DNA from: JAWWOW01 sp033851265
Lineage (GTDB): Bacteria > Actinomycetota > Actinomycetes > JAWWOW01
Direction: 5' to 3'
NCBI GenBank assembly: GCA_033851265.1
Contig: JAWWOW010000015.1
Location: forward strand, 1-64,000
Length of the DNA: 64,000 nt
The position numbers were made by a program, and so were the translations under genes. Positions within the stretch are counted from its first letter, which is position 1; each line of letters opens with the position of its first letter. The notes beneath the pieces were generated by a model that did not search any database, was not told the origin of the DNA, and was given only the letters and a program-made list of their open reading frames with translations. Shown here one piece after another: positions 1 to 8,302 of this stretch.

Positions 1-2022
1 ACGGGCGGACCCAAGCGCGAAGAGCTCAGCCTCAGCGTCTTCGAGGACAAGGTCGCGGCCAACAAAGTCAAGACGGCCGAGATCATCGACGGCGACGACA
101 AGGTCCGCGGTGAGCTCACTGACGGCAAGAAGTACGAGACCAAGTATCCGGCCGAATACGTCGACGAGCTCACCACCAACCTCAAGGCCAATGGCGTGGC
201 CTACGACGCCAAGCCCAAGAAGGAGAACCTCTGGCTCTCCCTCCTGCTCAACTTCCTGCCCTTCGTGCTCATCATCGGGCTGTTCCTCTTCCTGGTGAAC
301 TCGATGCAGGGGGGCGGCAACCGGGTCATGCAGTTCGGCAAGGCCAAGCCCAAGACGGTGAGCAAGGACCAGCCCAAGGTCACCTTCGCTGATGTGGCCG
401 GCGCCGACGAGGCCGTGGCCGAGCTGCAGGAGATCAAGGAGTTCCTCGAGTCGCCGGGCAAGTTCCAGGCCATCGGCGCCAAGATCCCGAAGGGCGTGCT
501 GCTCTACGGCCCGCCCGGCACCGGAAAGACGCTGCTCGCTCGGGCGGTCGCCGGTGAGGCCGGCGTGCCGTTCTTCTCCATCTCCGGGTCCGACTTCGTC
601 GAGATGTTTGTCGGTGTCGGGGCCTCGAGAGTTCGCGATCTCTTCGAGCAGGCAAAGGCCAATGCACCCGCGATCATCTTCGTCGACGAGATCGATGCGG
701 TTGGTCGCCACCGCGGCGCCGGTCTCGGCGGCGGTCACGATGAGCGCGAACAGACCCTGAACCAGCTGCTCGTCGAGATGGACGGGTTCGACGTCAAGGG
801 TGGGGTCATCCTCATCGCGGCGACCAACCGTCCCGACATCCTCGACCCGGCGTTGCTGCGTCCCGGTCGGTTTGACCGGCAGATCGTCGTCGACCGGCCC
901 GACCTCGAAGGCCGCAAGGGGATCCTGCGCGTGCACGCGCGCGGCAAGCCGCTCGGTCCCGACGTCGACCTCGACGTGATCGCGCGGCGTACGCCCGGCT
1001 TCACGGGTGCCGACCTCGCCAACGTCATCAATGAGGCCGCACTCCTGACCGCGCGCAACAACCTGAAGCAGATCACCGCCGCGATGCTCGAGGAAGCGAT
1101 CGACCGTGTCATCGCAGGCCCCGAGCGCAAGACGCGGCTCATGAGCGACAAAGAAAAGAAGGTCACGGCCTATCACGAGGGCGGGCACGCGCTCGTAGCC
1201 CACGCGATGCCGAACGTCGCCCCCGTGCACAAGGTGTCGATCGTGTCGCGCGGTCGCTCGCTCGGGCACACACTCGTCCTGCCGACCGAAGACCGCTACA
1301 CGCAGACGCGTTCCGAGCTCGTCGACTCGATTGCCTACATGCTCGGCGGTCGCGCGGCTGAGGAGCTCGTCTTCCACGAGCCAACCACTGGCGCGGGCGA
1401 CGACATCGACAAGGCGAGTTCCCTTGCTCGGGCGATGGTTACCGAGTACGGCATGAGCGAGAAGCTCGGTGCGCTGAAGTTCGGCAGCAACCACAACGAG
1501 CCGTTCCTTGGCCGCGACATGGGACACCAGCGCGACTACTCCGAAGAGGTCGCTGGACTGATCGATGCCGAGGTGCGCGCGCTCATTGACACGGCGCATG
1601 ACGAGGCCTGGGAGATTCTCGTCGAGTATCGCGACGTCCTCGACGACCTCGTCTTGAAATTGATGGACAAGGAGTCGCTGTCGCGCGACGAGCTGTTCGA
1701 CATCTTCAAATCGGTCAAGAAGCGTCCGGTCCGCGACACGTACGTCGGCAGCAACGGCAAGCGAAAGCCGTCGAAGAAGCCACCGGTCATGACACCCGGC
1801 GAGCTGGCCCTGCTCAGTCCGGCCGACGTGAAGGGCTTGGGGCGCAACGGTGCCAAGCCCAACGGCTCCCGCGCCGCCAAGACCAACGGCTCACGCTCCC
1901 GCGCCGGCACCGCTCGGGCCCGGTCTTCGTCGGCATCGACCGCTCGCCGAACCGCCAGCGGTGGGGCTGCGGAGTCCAAGGGTCGGTCGACCGGGCGTCG
2001 CAGCGGCGACCGCCGAAGCTAG
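1..2022 (+). CDS. ftsH: ATP-dependent zinc metalloprotease FtsH (5' end outside window)
   Basis: Membrane-anchored AAA+ protease that extracts and degrades membrane proteins and some soluble ones. The frame is open from base 1, so the first membrane helix is missing and the visible part begins in the extracytoplasmic loop. A second transmembrane helix lies at about 229-303, Walker A GPPGTGKT at 508-531, Walker B IIFVDEID at 673-696, then ATNRPD of the second region of homology, and the zinc site HEGGH at 1174-1188. The last ~90 codons form a Ser/Ala/Arg-rich tail with repeated NGSR-like units, which looks disordered. folE follows after 14 bp, so ftsH and the folate genes are probably co-transcribed. 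Confidence 0.97.
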   Translation, partial: TGGPKREELSLSVFEDKVAANKVKTAEIIDGDDKVRGELTDGKKYETKYPAEYVDELTTNLKANGVAYDAKPKKENLWLSLLLNFLPFVLIIGLFLFLVNSMQGGGNRVMQFGKAKPKTVSKDQPKVTFADVAGADEAVAELQEIKEFLESPGKFQAIGAKIPKGVLLYGPPGTGKTLLARAVAGEAGVPFFSISGSDFVEMFVGVGASRVRDLFEQAKANAPAIIFVDEIDAVGRHRGAGLGGGHDEREQTLNQLLVEMDGFDVKGGVILIAATNRPDILDPALLRPGRFDRQIVVDRPDLEGRKGILRVHARGKPLGPDVDLDVIARRTPGFTGADLANVINEAALLTARNNLKQITAAMLEEAIDRVIAGPERKTRLMSDKEKKVTAYHEGGHALVAHAMPNVAPVHKVSIVSRGRSLGHTLVLPTEDRYTQTRSELVDSIAYMLGGRAAEELVFHEPTTGAGDDIDKASSLARAMVTEYGMSEKLGALKFGSNHNEPFLGRDMGHQRDYSEEVAGLIDAEVRALIDTAHDEAWEILVEYRDVLDDLVLKLMDKESLSRDELFDIFKSVKKRPVRDTYVGSNGKRKPSKKPPVMTPGELALLSPADVKGLGRNGAKPNGSRAAKTNGSRSRAGTARARSSSASTARRTASGGAAESKGRSTGRRSGDRRS

Positions 2023-2036
2023 GCAGACCTGCCCTG

Positions 2037-2624
2037 ATGGCTGTCGATGAGTTCGACCTGCCGCGGATCGAACGCGCGGTCCGGGAGATCCTCGAGGCGA
2101 TCGGTGAAGACCCCGAGCGGGACGGTCTGCAGAAAACACCGCGACGAGTCGCCCGCGCCTTCGAAGAGGCGTTTGCTGGGCTCCGGCAGAACCCCGACGA
2201 TGTTGTCAACGCCGTCTTCGACGCGGGCCACGACGAGTTGGTCCTCGTCAAGGACATCGAGGTGGCCAGCACGTGCGAGCACCACCTCGTCCCCTTCCAC
2301 GGTGTCGCGCACGTCGGCTACATCCCGAACGAAAGCGGCCAGATCACGGGGCTTTCCAAGATCGCCCGACTGGTCGACGTCTATGCCCGCCGACCGCAGG
2401 TCCAAGAGCGGCTGACTACGCAGATCGCGGACGCCATGGAGTCCACCCTCAAGCCGCGGGGCGTGATCGTCGTCATCGAATGTGAGCACCTCTGCATGTC
2501 CTACCGCGGGGTGCGCAAGCCAGGGGCCAAGACAGTGACGTCGGCCGTGCGCGGGAGTTTCCGTGACTCCGCATCGACGCGAGCCGAAGCGATGAGCCTG
2601 ATCCTCGGGCACTCGAACCACTAG
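2037..2624 (+). CDS. folE: GTP cyclohydrolase I
   Basis: Converts GTP to 7,8-dihydroneopterin triphosphate, the first step of tetrahydrofolate synthesis. The 195-residue protein has the family's usual length. The zinc ligands are visible as Cys80 and His83 in CEHHLVPFHG and Cys153 in CEHLCMSYRG. GYIPN and GLSKIAR, which line the GTP pocket, are intact. It starts 14 bp after ftsH and is followed by folP, making it the first gene of a complete-looking folate operon. Confidence 0.97.
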   Translation: MAVDEFDLPRIERAVREILEAIGEDPERDGLQKTPRRVARAFEEAFAGLRQNPDDVVNAVFDAGHDELVLVKDIEVASTCEHHLVPFHGVAHVGYIPNESGQITGLSKIARLVDVYARRPQVQERLTTQIADAMESTLKPRGVIVVIECEHLCMSYRGVRKPGAKTVTSAVRGSFRDSASTRAEAMSLILGHSNH

Positions 2625-2634
2625 GCGTGCCTCC

Positions 2635-2640
2635 TAGGGT
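2635..2640 (+). promoter_or_regulatory. -10-like TAGGGT before folP
   Basis: TAGGGT ends 7 bases before GTG 2648. It fits the TANNNT element of leaderless actinobacterial promoters and favours GTG 2648 over GTG 2627. No convincing -35 box is seen. Confidence 0.35.
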
Positions 2641-2647
2641 GGTTGCC

Positions 2648-3517
2648 GTGACGATTCCCGCCAGTCCCACCCCCGGCGGGCTGCCCGTGCTCGACCGCAC
2701 CCTCGTGATGGGCGTGCTGAACGTCACGCCCGACTCCTTTTCCGACGGTGGCTTGTACGCCGACACCGACGCCGCCATCCAGCACGGTTTGTCGTTGGCC
2801 GCTGACGGAGCCGACATCGTCGACGTCGGCGGTGAGTCGACGCGGCCGGGGGCCGAGCGCGTCGACGTCGACGTCGAGTTGGCACGAGTGGTGCCGGTTG
2901 TCCGCGCGCTCAGCTCCGCCGGCGTACGGGTGAGCATCGACACCATGCGTGCGGCTGTCGCTGAAGACGCGCTGGACGCCGGCGCAGTTCTCGTCAACGA
3001 CGTCAGCGGTGGACTTGCCGACGCGGACATGGTGAAAGTCATCGCAGCTTCGGGAGCGGCGTACGTCCTCATGCACTCCCGTGGTGCTAGCTCGGACATG
3101 CAGGACAGGGCACGGTACGACGACGTCGTCACCGATGTGGTCGCGGAGTTGCGCGCGCGACTCGATGTCGTTACGGACGCTGGTGTCGCGCTCGATCAGG
3201 TCGTTCTCGACCCCGGGATCGGCTTCGCAAAGACGGCAGAGCACAACTGGACGCTGTTGGCGCGGCTCGACGAGCTAGCCGTACTCGGCCGGCCGTTGCT
3301 CGTGGGAGCGTCCAGGAAGTCGTTCCTTGGCCGCCTGCTCGCCGATGCGGAGGGCGACCCACGCTCGGTCGATGACCGCGAGGATGCGACGACCGCACTG
3401 TCGGCGGTGCTCGCGTTGAACGGTGTCTGGGGGTTGCGCGTACACGCCGTGCGCCCGACTCTCGACGCCGTCCGCGTCGCGGCCGAGTTACGGACGGCAC
3501 TGCGGGCACGTCCATGA
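2648..3517 (+). CDS. folP: dihydropteroate synthase
   Basis: Condenses p-aminobenzoate with dihydropterin pyrophosphate to give dihydropteroate; it is the sulfonamide target. The TIM-barrel signatures are present: GVLNVTPDSFSDGG near the start, DVGGESTRPG, and GASRKSFLGR near the C-terminus. I chose GTG 2648 because TAGGGT lies just upstream; an in-frame GTG at 2627 would add seven residues and is also possible. The stop overlaps the next start (ATGA), which indicates translational coupling. Confidence 0.95.
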   Translation: MTIPASPTPGGLPVLDRTLVMGVLNVTPDSFSDGGLYADTDAAIQHGLSLAADGADIVDVGGESTRPGAERVDVDVELARVVPVVRALSSAGVRVSIDTMRAAVAEDALDAGAVLVNDVSGGLADADMVKVIAASGAAYVLMHSRGASSDMQDRARYDDVVTDVVAELRARLDVVTDAGVALDQVVLDPGIGFAKTAEHNWTLLARLDELAVLGRPLLVGASRKSFLGRLLADAEGDPRSVDDREDATTALSAVLALNGVWGLRVHAVRPTLDAVRVAAELRTALRARP

Positions 3518-3939
3518 GCACCACCGTCGTGGAAGCCGTGGAAGCCGCTAACGCCGAGTTCTATGCGGCGTTCGAGTCCTGCGACATCGACCGCATGGCC
3601 GCAGTGTGGGACGACAGTGACGACATCACCTGCGTACATCCGGGTTCTGCAGTGCTGCGCGGCCGGAGCGCGGTGTTGCGTTCGTGGTCGGTCATCATGG
3701 CCAACACGTCGTACATCCAGTTCTTCTTGACCGATGTCGAGGTGACGTTCCGCGGTGACGTGGCAGTCGCCACATGTGCGGAGAACATCCTCACCGCGAT
3801 CGAGGAAGAGGACGGTGGGACCGAGGCGTTGGCGCACCCGGGCCGGGTCATCGCCACCAACGTCTTCCGACTCGTCGATGGCCGATGGCGAATGTGGGTG
3901 CATCACGGCTCGCCCGTGTTCATGGCGGACTCGGACTGA
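3514..3939 (+). CDS. NTF2-like (SnoaL/DUF4440-type) protein inside the folate operon
   Basis: A 141-residue single-domain protein with the cone-shaped NTF2-like fold suggested by its opening helix (AANAEFYAAFESCDIDRMA), then VWDDSDDITCVHPG and a closing strand containing WRMWVHHGS. Family members are small enzymes or binding proteins with very varied ligands, so no reaction can be assigned. It overlaps folP by 4 bp and folB by 1 bp, so it is certainly translated with the pathway. A pterin-related or protective role is inference from position only. Confidence 0.8.
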   Translation: MSTTVVEAVEAANAEFYAAFESCDIDRMAAVWDDSDDITCVHPGSAVLRGRSAVLRSWSVIMANTSYIQFFLTDVEVTFRGDVAVATCAENILTAIEEEDGGTEALAHPGRVIATNVFRLVDGRWRMWVHHGSPVFMADSD

Positions 3940-4307
3940 TGGGCGAGTCCGACATGATCGTGTTGCGGGGTCTGCGCGTTCGCGGCAACCACGGTGTGCT
4001 GCCTGAGGAACGCTCGAACGGGCAAATCTTCGTCATCGATGCCGTGCTGTCCGTGGATGTGACGATGGCCGCGCAGAGCGACAACCTCGCCGACACCATC
4101 GACTACGCCGCTCTTGCGCAACGCTTGGCCGCGATTGTGGAGGGCGAACCGGTCGACCTCATCGAGACCCTGGCGGCCCGGCTCGTTGCCGAGTGTCTGA
4201 CCGACCGTCGTGTACAGCACGCTGAAGTCACAGTGCACAAACCAGAAGCACCGGTTGGACTACCTGTTGATGACATAGCGGTCACCGTGTCCCGAGGGCG
4301 CAAATGA
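3939..4307 (+). CDS. folB: dihydroneopterin aldolase
   Basis: Cleaves dihydroneopterin to 6-hydroxymethyl-dihydropterin and glycolaldehyde. The 122-residue protein shows LRGLRVRGNHGVLPEE near its start, DTIDYAAL in the middle and an HKPEAPV segment near the end. ATG 3939 shares a base with the preceding stop; ATG 3954 is an alternative start five codons in. folK begins inside its stop codon. Confidence 0.94.
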   Translation: MGESDMIVLRGLRVRGNHGVLPEERSNGQIFVIDAVLSVDVTMAAQSDNLADTIDYAALAQRLAAIVEGEPVDLIETLAARLVAECLTDRRVQHAEVTVHKPEAPVGLPVDDIAVTVSRGRK

Positions 4308-4810
4308 GCCGAGTGGTCTTCGCGCTGGGGTCGAATCTCGGCGACCGGATCGAGCATTTGCGCAGTGCCGTGGCAGAAGCCGCGCACGTCCCGGAGCTTC
4401 ACGACCTCGTGGCTTCACCCGTGTACGAGACAGAACCCGTCGGTGGCCCTGCACAGGACGCCTATCTCAATGCCGTCCTCGTGGCAGAGAGTGACTTGTC
4501 GCCCATGGTCCTGCTGGCCCTCGCACACGAGTGGGAGCAGCTCGCAGGACGGGAGCGCAACGAGCGCTGGGGGCCGCGCACGCTCGATGTCGATCTGATC
4601 GCGGTCGGCGACGTGCGCAGTCACACGCCGCGCCTGACCTTGCCGCATCCACTCGCGCATGAGCGGGGGTTCGTCCTCGCTCCGTGGCACGACGTGGAGC
4701 CGGACGCGGTTCTTGCCGGCCATGGCAGCGTCGTCGAGCTGCTCGCAAACTTGCACCACGCCGGTGTCGTGCGGCGCGACGAGCTCGACCTGCACGGTGC
4801 GATGCGGTGA
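4304..4810 (+). CDS. folK: 2-amino-4-hydroxy-6-hydroxymethyldihydropteridine diphosphokinase
   Basis: Transfers pyrophosphate from ATP to hydroxymethyl-dihydropterin, making the FolP substrate. At 168 residues it has normal length. FALGSNLGDR opens the fold, SPVYETEPVGG follows, and RWGPRTLDVDLI is the signature segment with the two Mg-binding aspartates. It overlaps folB by 4 bp and the DUF3180 gene by 4 bp. Confidence 0.95.
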   Translation: MSRVVFALGSNLGDRIEHLRSAVAEAAHVPELHDLVASPVYETEPVGGPAQDAYLNAVLVAESDLSPMVLLALAHEWEQLAGRERNERWGPRTLDVDLIAVGDVRSHTPRLTLPHPLAHERGFVLAPWHDVEPDAVLAGHGSVVELLANLHHAGVVRRDELDLHGAMR

Positions 4811-5286
4811 AGCCAACGCGGCTGAGCGTCCTGCTCGTGGTCGCGGTGGGCGCCGGAATTGCGGCGTACTTCGCGACGCGGGCGACCTATACCTCTTGGC
4901 CTCGGTTGCCGAGTCTCGCGCCGTTCACGCTGGCATTCGTCGCCTGCGCCGAAGTACTGCTCGCGCTCAGCACGCGCAATCGGCTTGCGCACAAACCGGG
5001 AACCCAGCCGGTCGATCCCATCGCCGTCGCGCGCTATGCGGCGCTGGCCAAGGCAAGTTCGCTGGTCGGCGCACTGGCCGCCGGTGCGTACGCCGGGATC
5101 TTCATCCACATCCTCCCTCTGCGTGACGCCCCGAATCCCCATGACGACGCAGTTGTCGCTGGTGTGGGGGTGATCGCCGGCGTCGCGTTGGTCATAGCGG
5201 CGTACACGCTGGAGCACGTTTGCCGGGTCAAACCGCCGAAGGGACCGCCGCCGGTCCCGTCGCAGGGACCGTCGACGGACGCGTGA
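4807..5286 (+). CDS. DUF3180 membrane protein
   Basis: A 159-residue integral membrane protein with four hydrophobic segments: one at the N-terminus, one near residues 35-55, one near 85-105 and one near 120-140. A Pro-rich cytoplasmic tail follows. The gene at the end of actinobacterial fol operons is commonly this DUF3180 family, whose function is unknown. GTG 4807 overlaps the folK stop. Longer in-frame readings upstream lie inside folK and look unlike the family. Confidence 0.85.
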   Translation: MKPTRLSVLLVVAVGAGIAAYFATRATYTSWPRLPSLAPFTLAFVACAEVLLALSTRNRLAHKPGTQPVDPIAVARYAALAKASSLVGALAAGAYAGIFIHILPLRDAPNPHDDAVVAGVGVIAGVALVIAAYTLEHVCRVKPPKGPPPVPSQGPSTDA

Positions 5287-5287
5287 C

Positions 5288-5293
5288 TACGCT
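5288..5293 (+). promoter_or_regulatory. -10-like TACGCT before the 5301 gene
   Basis: TACGCT ends 7 bases before ATG 5301, the geometry expected of a leaderless transcript. It suggests this small gene can be transcribed separately from the fol operon. Confidence 0.45.
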
Positions 5294-5300
5294 CGTCGGC

Positions 5301-5585
5301 ATGCCGACGTTCGAAGAACTGGACCAGCACTCCACTGACGAGTTGCGCGACCGTGCGTTCGCCCTGGCCGAACGTCGCAAGGACGTCGGTTTCTTCTGGG
5401 ATCTCATCAAGCATCTGCCGGCGAGCGCCACGCTCGAATCCGACGACGGGTCGCTGGGCGGTCTCAGCCTCGGTATCGCAGAGACGATCGAGCTGGTCCG
5501 CGAGATGCTGGGTAGTGATTACGGGGATCTCGAGCCGCTGATCCGAGCCCGCTTCATCGACTACCTGCAGAACCACTCCGACTGA
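5301..5585 (+). CDS. small conserved hypothetical protein
   Basis: A 94-residue, mostly helical, acidic soluble protein beginning MPTFEELDQHSTDELRDRAF and ending IDYLQNHSD. No signal peptide, membrane segment or cysteine is visible. I do not recognise a family with a known function. ATG 5301 is chosen because of the TACGCT element; an upstream in-frame ATG at 5220 lies within the DUF3180 gene. It converges on the ABC ATPase gene, whose stop is 5 bp away. Confidence 0.7.
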   Translation: MPTFEELDQHSTDELRDRAFALAERRKDVGFFWDLIKHLPASATLESDDGSLGGLSLGIAETIELVREMLGSDYGDLEPLIRARFIDYLQNHSD

Positions 5586-5590
5586 CGGCC

Positions 5591-6778
5591 TCAGCCTGGA
5601 ACCGGATCGCCGGCCGTCTCAACGACGATCTCCTCGGGCGCGGCACCTTCCACGTCCGCTTCGACCGAGCGGCGCAGCGCTGCATGCATTGAGGACGGGG
5701 TCAGTACGCCGCAGAACCGGTCCCCGTCGAGCACGGCGACCCAACCGGCGTCTTCCTGAAGCATCTCGCTGAAGGCAACCTTGAGCGTCGCGTTGATGGG
5801 AACCCAAGCCTCCATCCGCCGAGCTCGGTCGCGCACGTAACCCTCACCGTTGGCGCGTTCGCGCGAGATCCACCCGTGCAAGCGGCCCTCGGCGTCGAGG
5901 ACGACGGCCCAGCGCGCCTTCGCCCGCTCGAGTGCTTCGCGCGCGGCGGCGAGGGTGTCGTCGTAGTGGACGACGGGTGGGTGCACGAGGTCGGCTTCGG
6001 AGATCTTCGTGACGGACAGTCGCTTGAGACCACGGTCGGCCCCGACGAAGTCGGCGACGAAGTCGTTGGCCGGGCTACCGAGAATCACCGCGGGGGTGTC
6101 GTACTGCTCGAGATGACCGCCTTGACGCAGGACGGCGATGCGGTCCCCGAGGCGCACGGCCTCTTCGATGTCATGGGTGACGAAGACGATCGTCTTACGG
6201 ACCTCGGACTGCAACCGCAGGAACTCCATCTGCAGGCGGTCGCGTGCGATCGGGTCCACCGCACCGAACGGTTCGTCCATCAACAGGACCGGGGGGTCGG
6301 CCGCGAGCGCTCGTGCCACCCCGACGCGTTGACGTTGACCACCGGAGAGCTGATGCGGATAACGCGATCCGTACACCTTCGGATCGAGCCCAACCAAGGT
6401 CAGCAGCTCATCGACCCGCTCACGGATCTGCTTCTTGTTCCACCCGATGAGCTGTGGCACGGTCGCGACGTTGTCGGCGATGGTTCGGTGTGGGAACAAG
6501 CCGACCTGCTGGATGACATAGCCCATGCGCCGGCGCAGCCGCACCGGGTCGACCTCGGTGACGTCCTCGCCGTTGAGGAGGATGCGACCGCCGCTCGGCT
6601 CGATGAGCCGGTTGATCATCTTGAGAGTCGTCGTCTTTCCGCATCCGGACGGGCCCACCAGCATGGCGATCTCCCCGTCGGCCACATCGAGCGAGAGGTC
6701 CGCGACCGCGGTGGTGCCGCCGGCGTACCGCTTGCTGACGTGGTCGAGGCGGATCATTGGTTCGGAGATAGCGTTCAC
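5591..6778 (-). CDS. glycine betaine/osmoprotectant ABC transporter ATP-binding protein with CBS domains
   Basis: Energises osmoprotectant uptake with the divergent permease genes. The ABC domain covers residues ~8-245: Walker A GPSGCGKTT at 42-50, LSGGQRQRVGVARALA signature, Walker B VLLMDEPFGAVD. A C-terminal pair of CBS motifs (about 260-370) follows, as in OpuCA/OpuAA. CBS pairs of such ATPases sense ionic strength or bind c-di-AMP in some bacteria. The start is either GTG 6778, with AAGG six bases upstream, or ATG 6757. The permease start is only 2 or 23 bp away on the other strand, so the promoters must overlap the coding sequences. Confidence 0.92.
   Translation of the reverse strand: MNAISEPMIRLDHVSKRYAGGTTAVADLSLDVADGEIAMLVGPSGCGKTTTLKMINRLIEPSGGRILLNGEDVTEVDPVRLRRRMGYVIQQVGLFPHRTIADNVATVPQLIGWNKKQIRERVDELLTLVGLDPKVYGSRYPHQLSGGQRQRVGVARALAADPPVLLMDEPFGAVDPIARDRLQMEFLRLQSEVRKTIVFVTHDIEEAVRLGDRIAVLRQGGHLEQYDTPAVILGSPANDFVADFVGADRGLKRLSVTKISEADLVHPPVVHYDDTLAAAREALERAKARWAVVLDAEGRLHGWISRERANGEGYVRDRARRMEAWVPINATLKVAFSEMLQEDAGWVAVLDGDRFCGVLTPSSMHAALRRSVEADVEGAAPEEIVVETAGDPVPG
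6769..6774 (+). promoter_or_regulatory. -10-like TAGCGT before the first permease
   Basis: TAGCGT ends six bases before GTG 6781, within the start region of the divergent ATPase gene. It is consistent with leaderless transcription of the permease operon. Confidence 0.4.
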
Positions 6779-6780
6779 CG

Positions 6781-7461
6781 GTGGCCTTGTCGTCGCGCGG
6801 CGCTGAGGAGTTCAGCAATCCGTGGTTCAGCTGGTCCTACATAACCACTCATACACACGACATCCTTGCTGCTACCCGATCGCACGTCACGCTGACCCTG
6901 CTCGCGGTTGCCATCGGTATGGCCGTGGCGTTCCCGCTGGCCCTGCTCGGGCGCCGAGCCCGATGGTTGCGCGGGGGTGTCCTCGGGCTGTCGAACGTCC
7001 TCTACTCCATTCCCTCGCTCGCGGCCATTGTCGCCCTCGAGCCGATATTCCATCTGGAGATCTGGACCGTTGTCCTGCCGCTCGCGGCGTACAGCCTGGT
7101 CATCCTCGTCCGCAACATTTTGACCGGCCTCGACGAGGTCCCGGCGGAATCGCTCGAAGCAGCTCGTGGGATGGGCCTTGGACCGCTGCGCATCTTCTAT
7201 GGCGTTGAGCTGCCGCTGGCGCTGCCGTCGATCCTGGCGGGGCTTCGCATTGCCACCGTCTCGACCATCGAGCTGGTCGTGATCGGCGGTTACATCGGGC
7301 AGAACGGCTACGGCCAGCCCATTTTCGAAGGGCTCCACGACAACTACCGCGCCGAGATCTCGACGTACGTGTTGTTGACCGTGCTGCTGGCGCTCGTTGC
7401 AGACCTGCTGATCCTCGGCGGCCAACGATTGCTCACGCCATGGCGACGGGCGCGAACGTGA
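6781..7461 (+). CDS. osmoprotectant ABC transporter permease 1
   Basis: One of two membrane subunits of a ProW/OpuCB-type importer; 226 residues with about six hydrophobic helices. The coupling helix is recognisable as ESLEAARGMGLGPLRIFYGV, the EAA motif that docks onto the ATPase. The aromatic N-terminus NPWFSWSYI resembles the start of OpuCB-type proteins and supports the GTG 6781 start. The stop overlaps the next permease start. Confidence 0.92.
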   Translation: MALSSRGAEEFSNPWFSWSYITTHTHDILAATRSHVTLTLLAVAIGMAVAFPLALLGRRARWLRGGVLGLSNVLYSIPSLAAIVALEPIFHLEIWTVVLPLAAYSLVILVRNILTGLDEVPAESLEAARGMGLGPLRIFYGVELPLALPSILAGLRIATVSTIELVVIGGYIGQNGYGQPIFEGLHDNYRAEISTYVLLTVLLALVADLLILGGQRLLTPWRRART

Positions 7462-8174
7462 GCATCCCGGACCAGGTATGGCAGTGGCTGACGACCGCGG
7501 CGAACTACTCGGGTCCCGGCGGCGTTCCCCGTCGCCTCGCTGAGCACGCCGCTCTTGCCGGCATCTCGATGGCGATCGCCGCGGCGCTGGCGCTACCGCT
7601 AGGCGTGATCCTTGGCCATCTGCGGCGCGGCGGGCTCATCGTGACCAGCCTTGCCAACGCGTCGCGAGCCATTCCGGTTGTGGGCGTGCTCATCCTGCTC
7701 GCTGTCGGCCCGCTCGGCATCGGTCGGTCGCCGGCGATCGTCGCGCTGGTCATCTTCGCGATCCCGCCGATGTTGACGAATGCGTTCACGGGCGTGCGCG
7801 AGGTCGACGAGGACATCCGCGAAGCTGCACGAGGCATGGGCATGAATGCGCGGCAGGTGCTGCTGCAGGCGGAGGTACCGCTGGCGCTGCCACTCATTGC
7901 AGCAGGCGTCCGCCTCGCCGGCGTCCAAGTGTGGGCGACCGCGACACTCGCCGCGCTGGTCGGCAGCGGTGGTTTCGGTCGCTTCATCGTCGACGGCTAC
8001 GCAATCCAGGACTACGGGCAGGTGTACGGCGGCGTCATCTACATCGCCGCGACGGCTGTCCTGCTCGAGGTCGGGTTGGCCTCGATCGAAGGGTGGTTAC
8101 GCAGACATAGTGGACAGTCGCGATCGGTGACGCTGCCGGCAGTGCTGGGACCGCCACCCCCGCAACCGTTGTAA
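7458..8174 (+). CDS. osmoprotectant ABC transporter permease 2
   Basis: The second membrane subunit, 238 residues, paralogous to the first. Its EAA loop is DIREAARGMGMNARQVLLQA. GTG 7458 overlaps the first permease's stop in a GTGA junction and is preferred over ATG 7440, which would lie inside the upstream gene. The C-terminus is Pro-rich (PPPPQPL). The binding-protein gene follows after 128 bp containing two hairpins. Confidence 0.92.
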   Translation: MSIPDQVWQWLTTAANYSGPGGVPRRLAEHAALAGISMAIAAALALPLGVILGHLRRGGLIVTSLANASRAIPVVGVLILLAVGPLGIGRSPAIVALVIFAIPPMLTNAFTGVREVDEDIREAARGMGMNARQVLLQAEVPLALPLIAAGVRLAGVQVWATATLAALVGSGGFGRFIVDGYAIQDYGQVYGGVIYIAATAVLLEVGLASIEGWLRRHSGQSRSVTLPAVLGPPPPQPL

Positions 8175-8231
8175 CAGTGTGATCGAGACCGGTCCCTGCG
8201 GTGGTTGCGCAGCATGACAGGCTTGTCCTGA

Positions 8232-8277
8232 GCGGGACGATCCCGCCAGACACGCGCAATCGGCCTGATCGATTGCG
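8232..8277 (+). promoter_or_regulatory. two adjacent hairpins between permease 2 and the binding protein
   Basis: GCGGGA (8232-8237) pairs with TCCCGC (8241-8246), and CGCAATCG (8255-8262) pairs perfectly with CGATTGCG (8270-8277) around a 7-base loop. They end 25 bases before the lipoprotein start. Such intercistronic stem-loops often protect or terminate part of an ABC operon message so that the binding protein is made in excess. Confidence 0.5.
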
Positions 8278-8302
8278 GGACACAGAAGGCGGAGGCGCCA
8301 TC

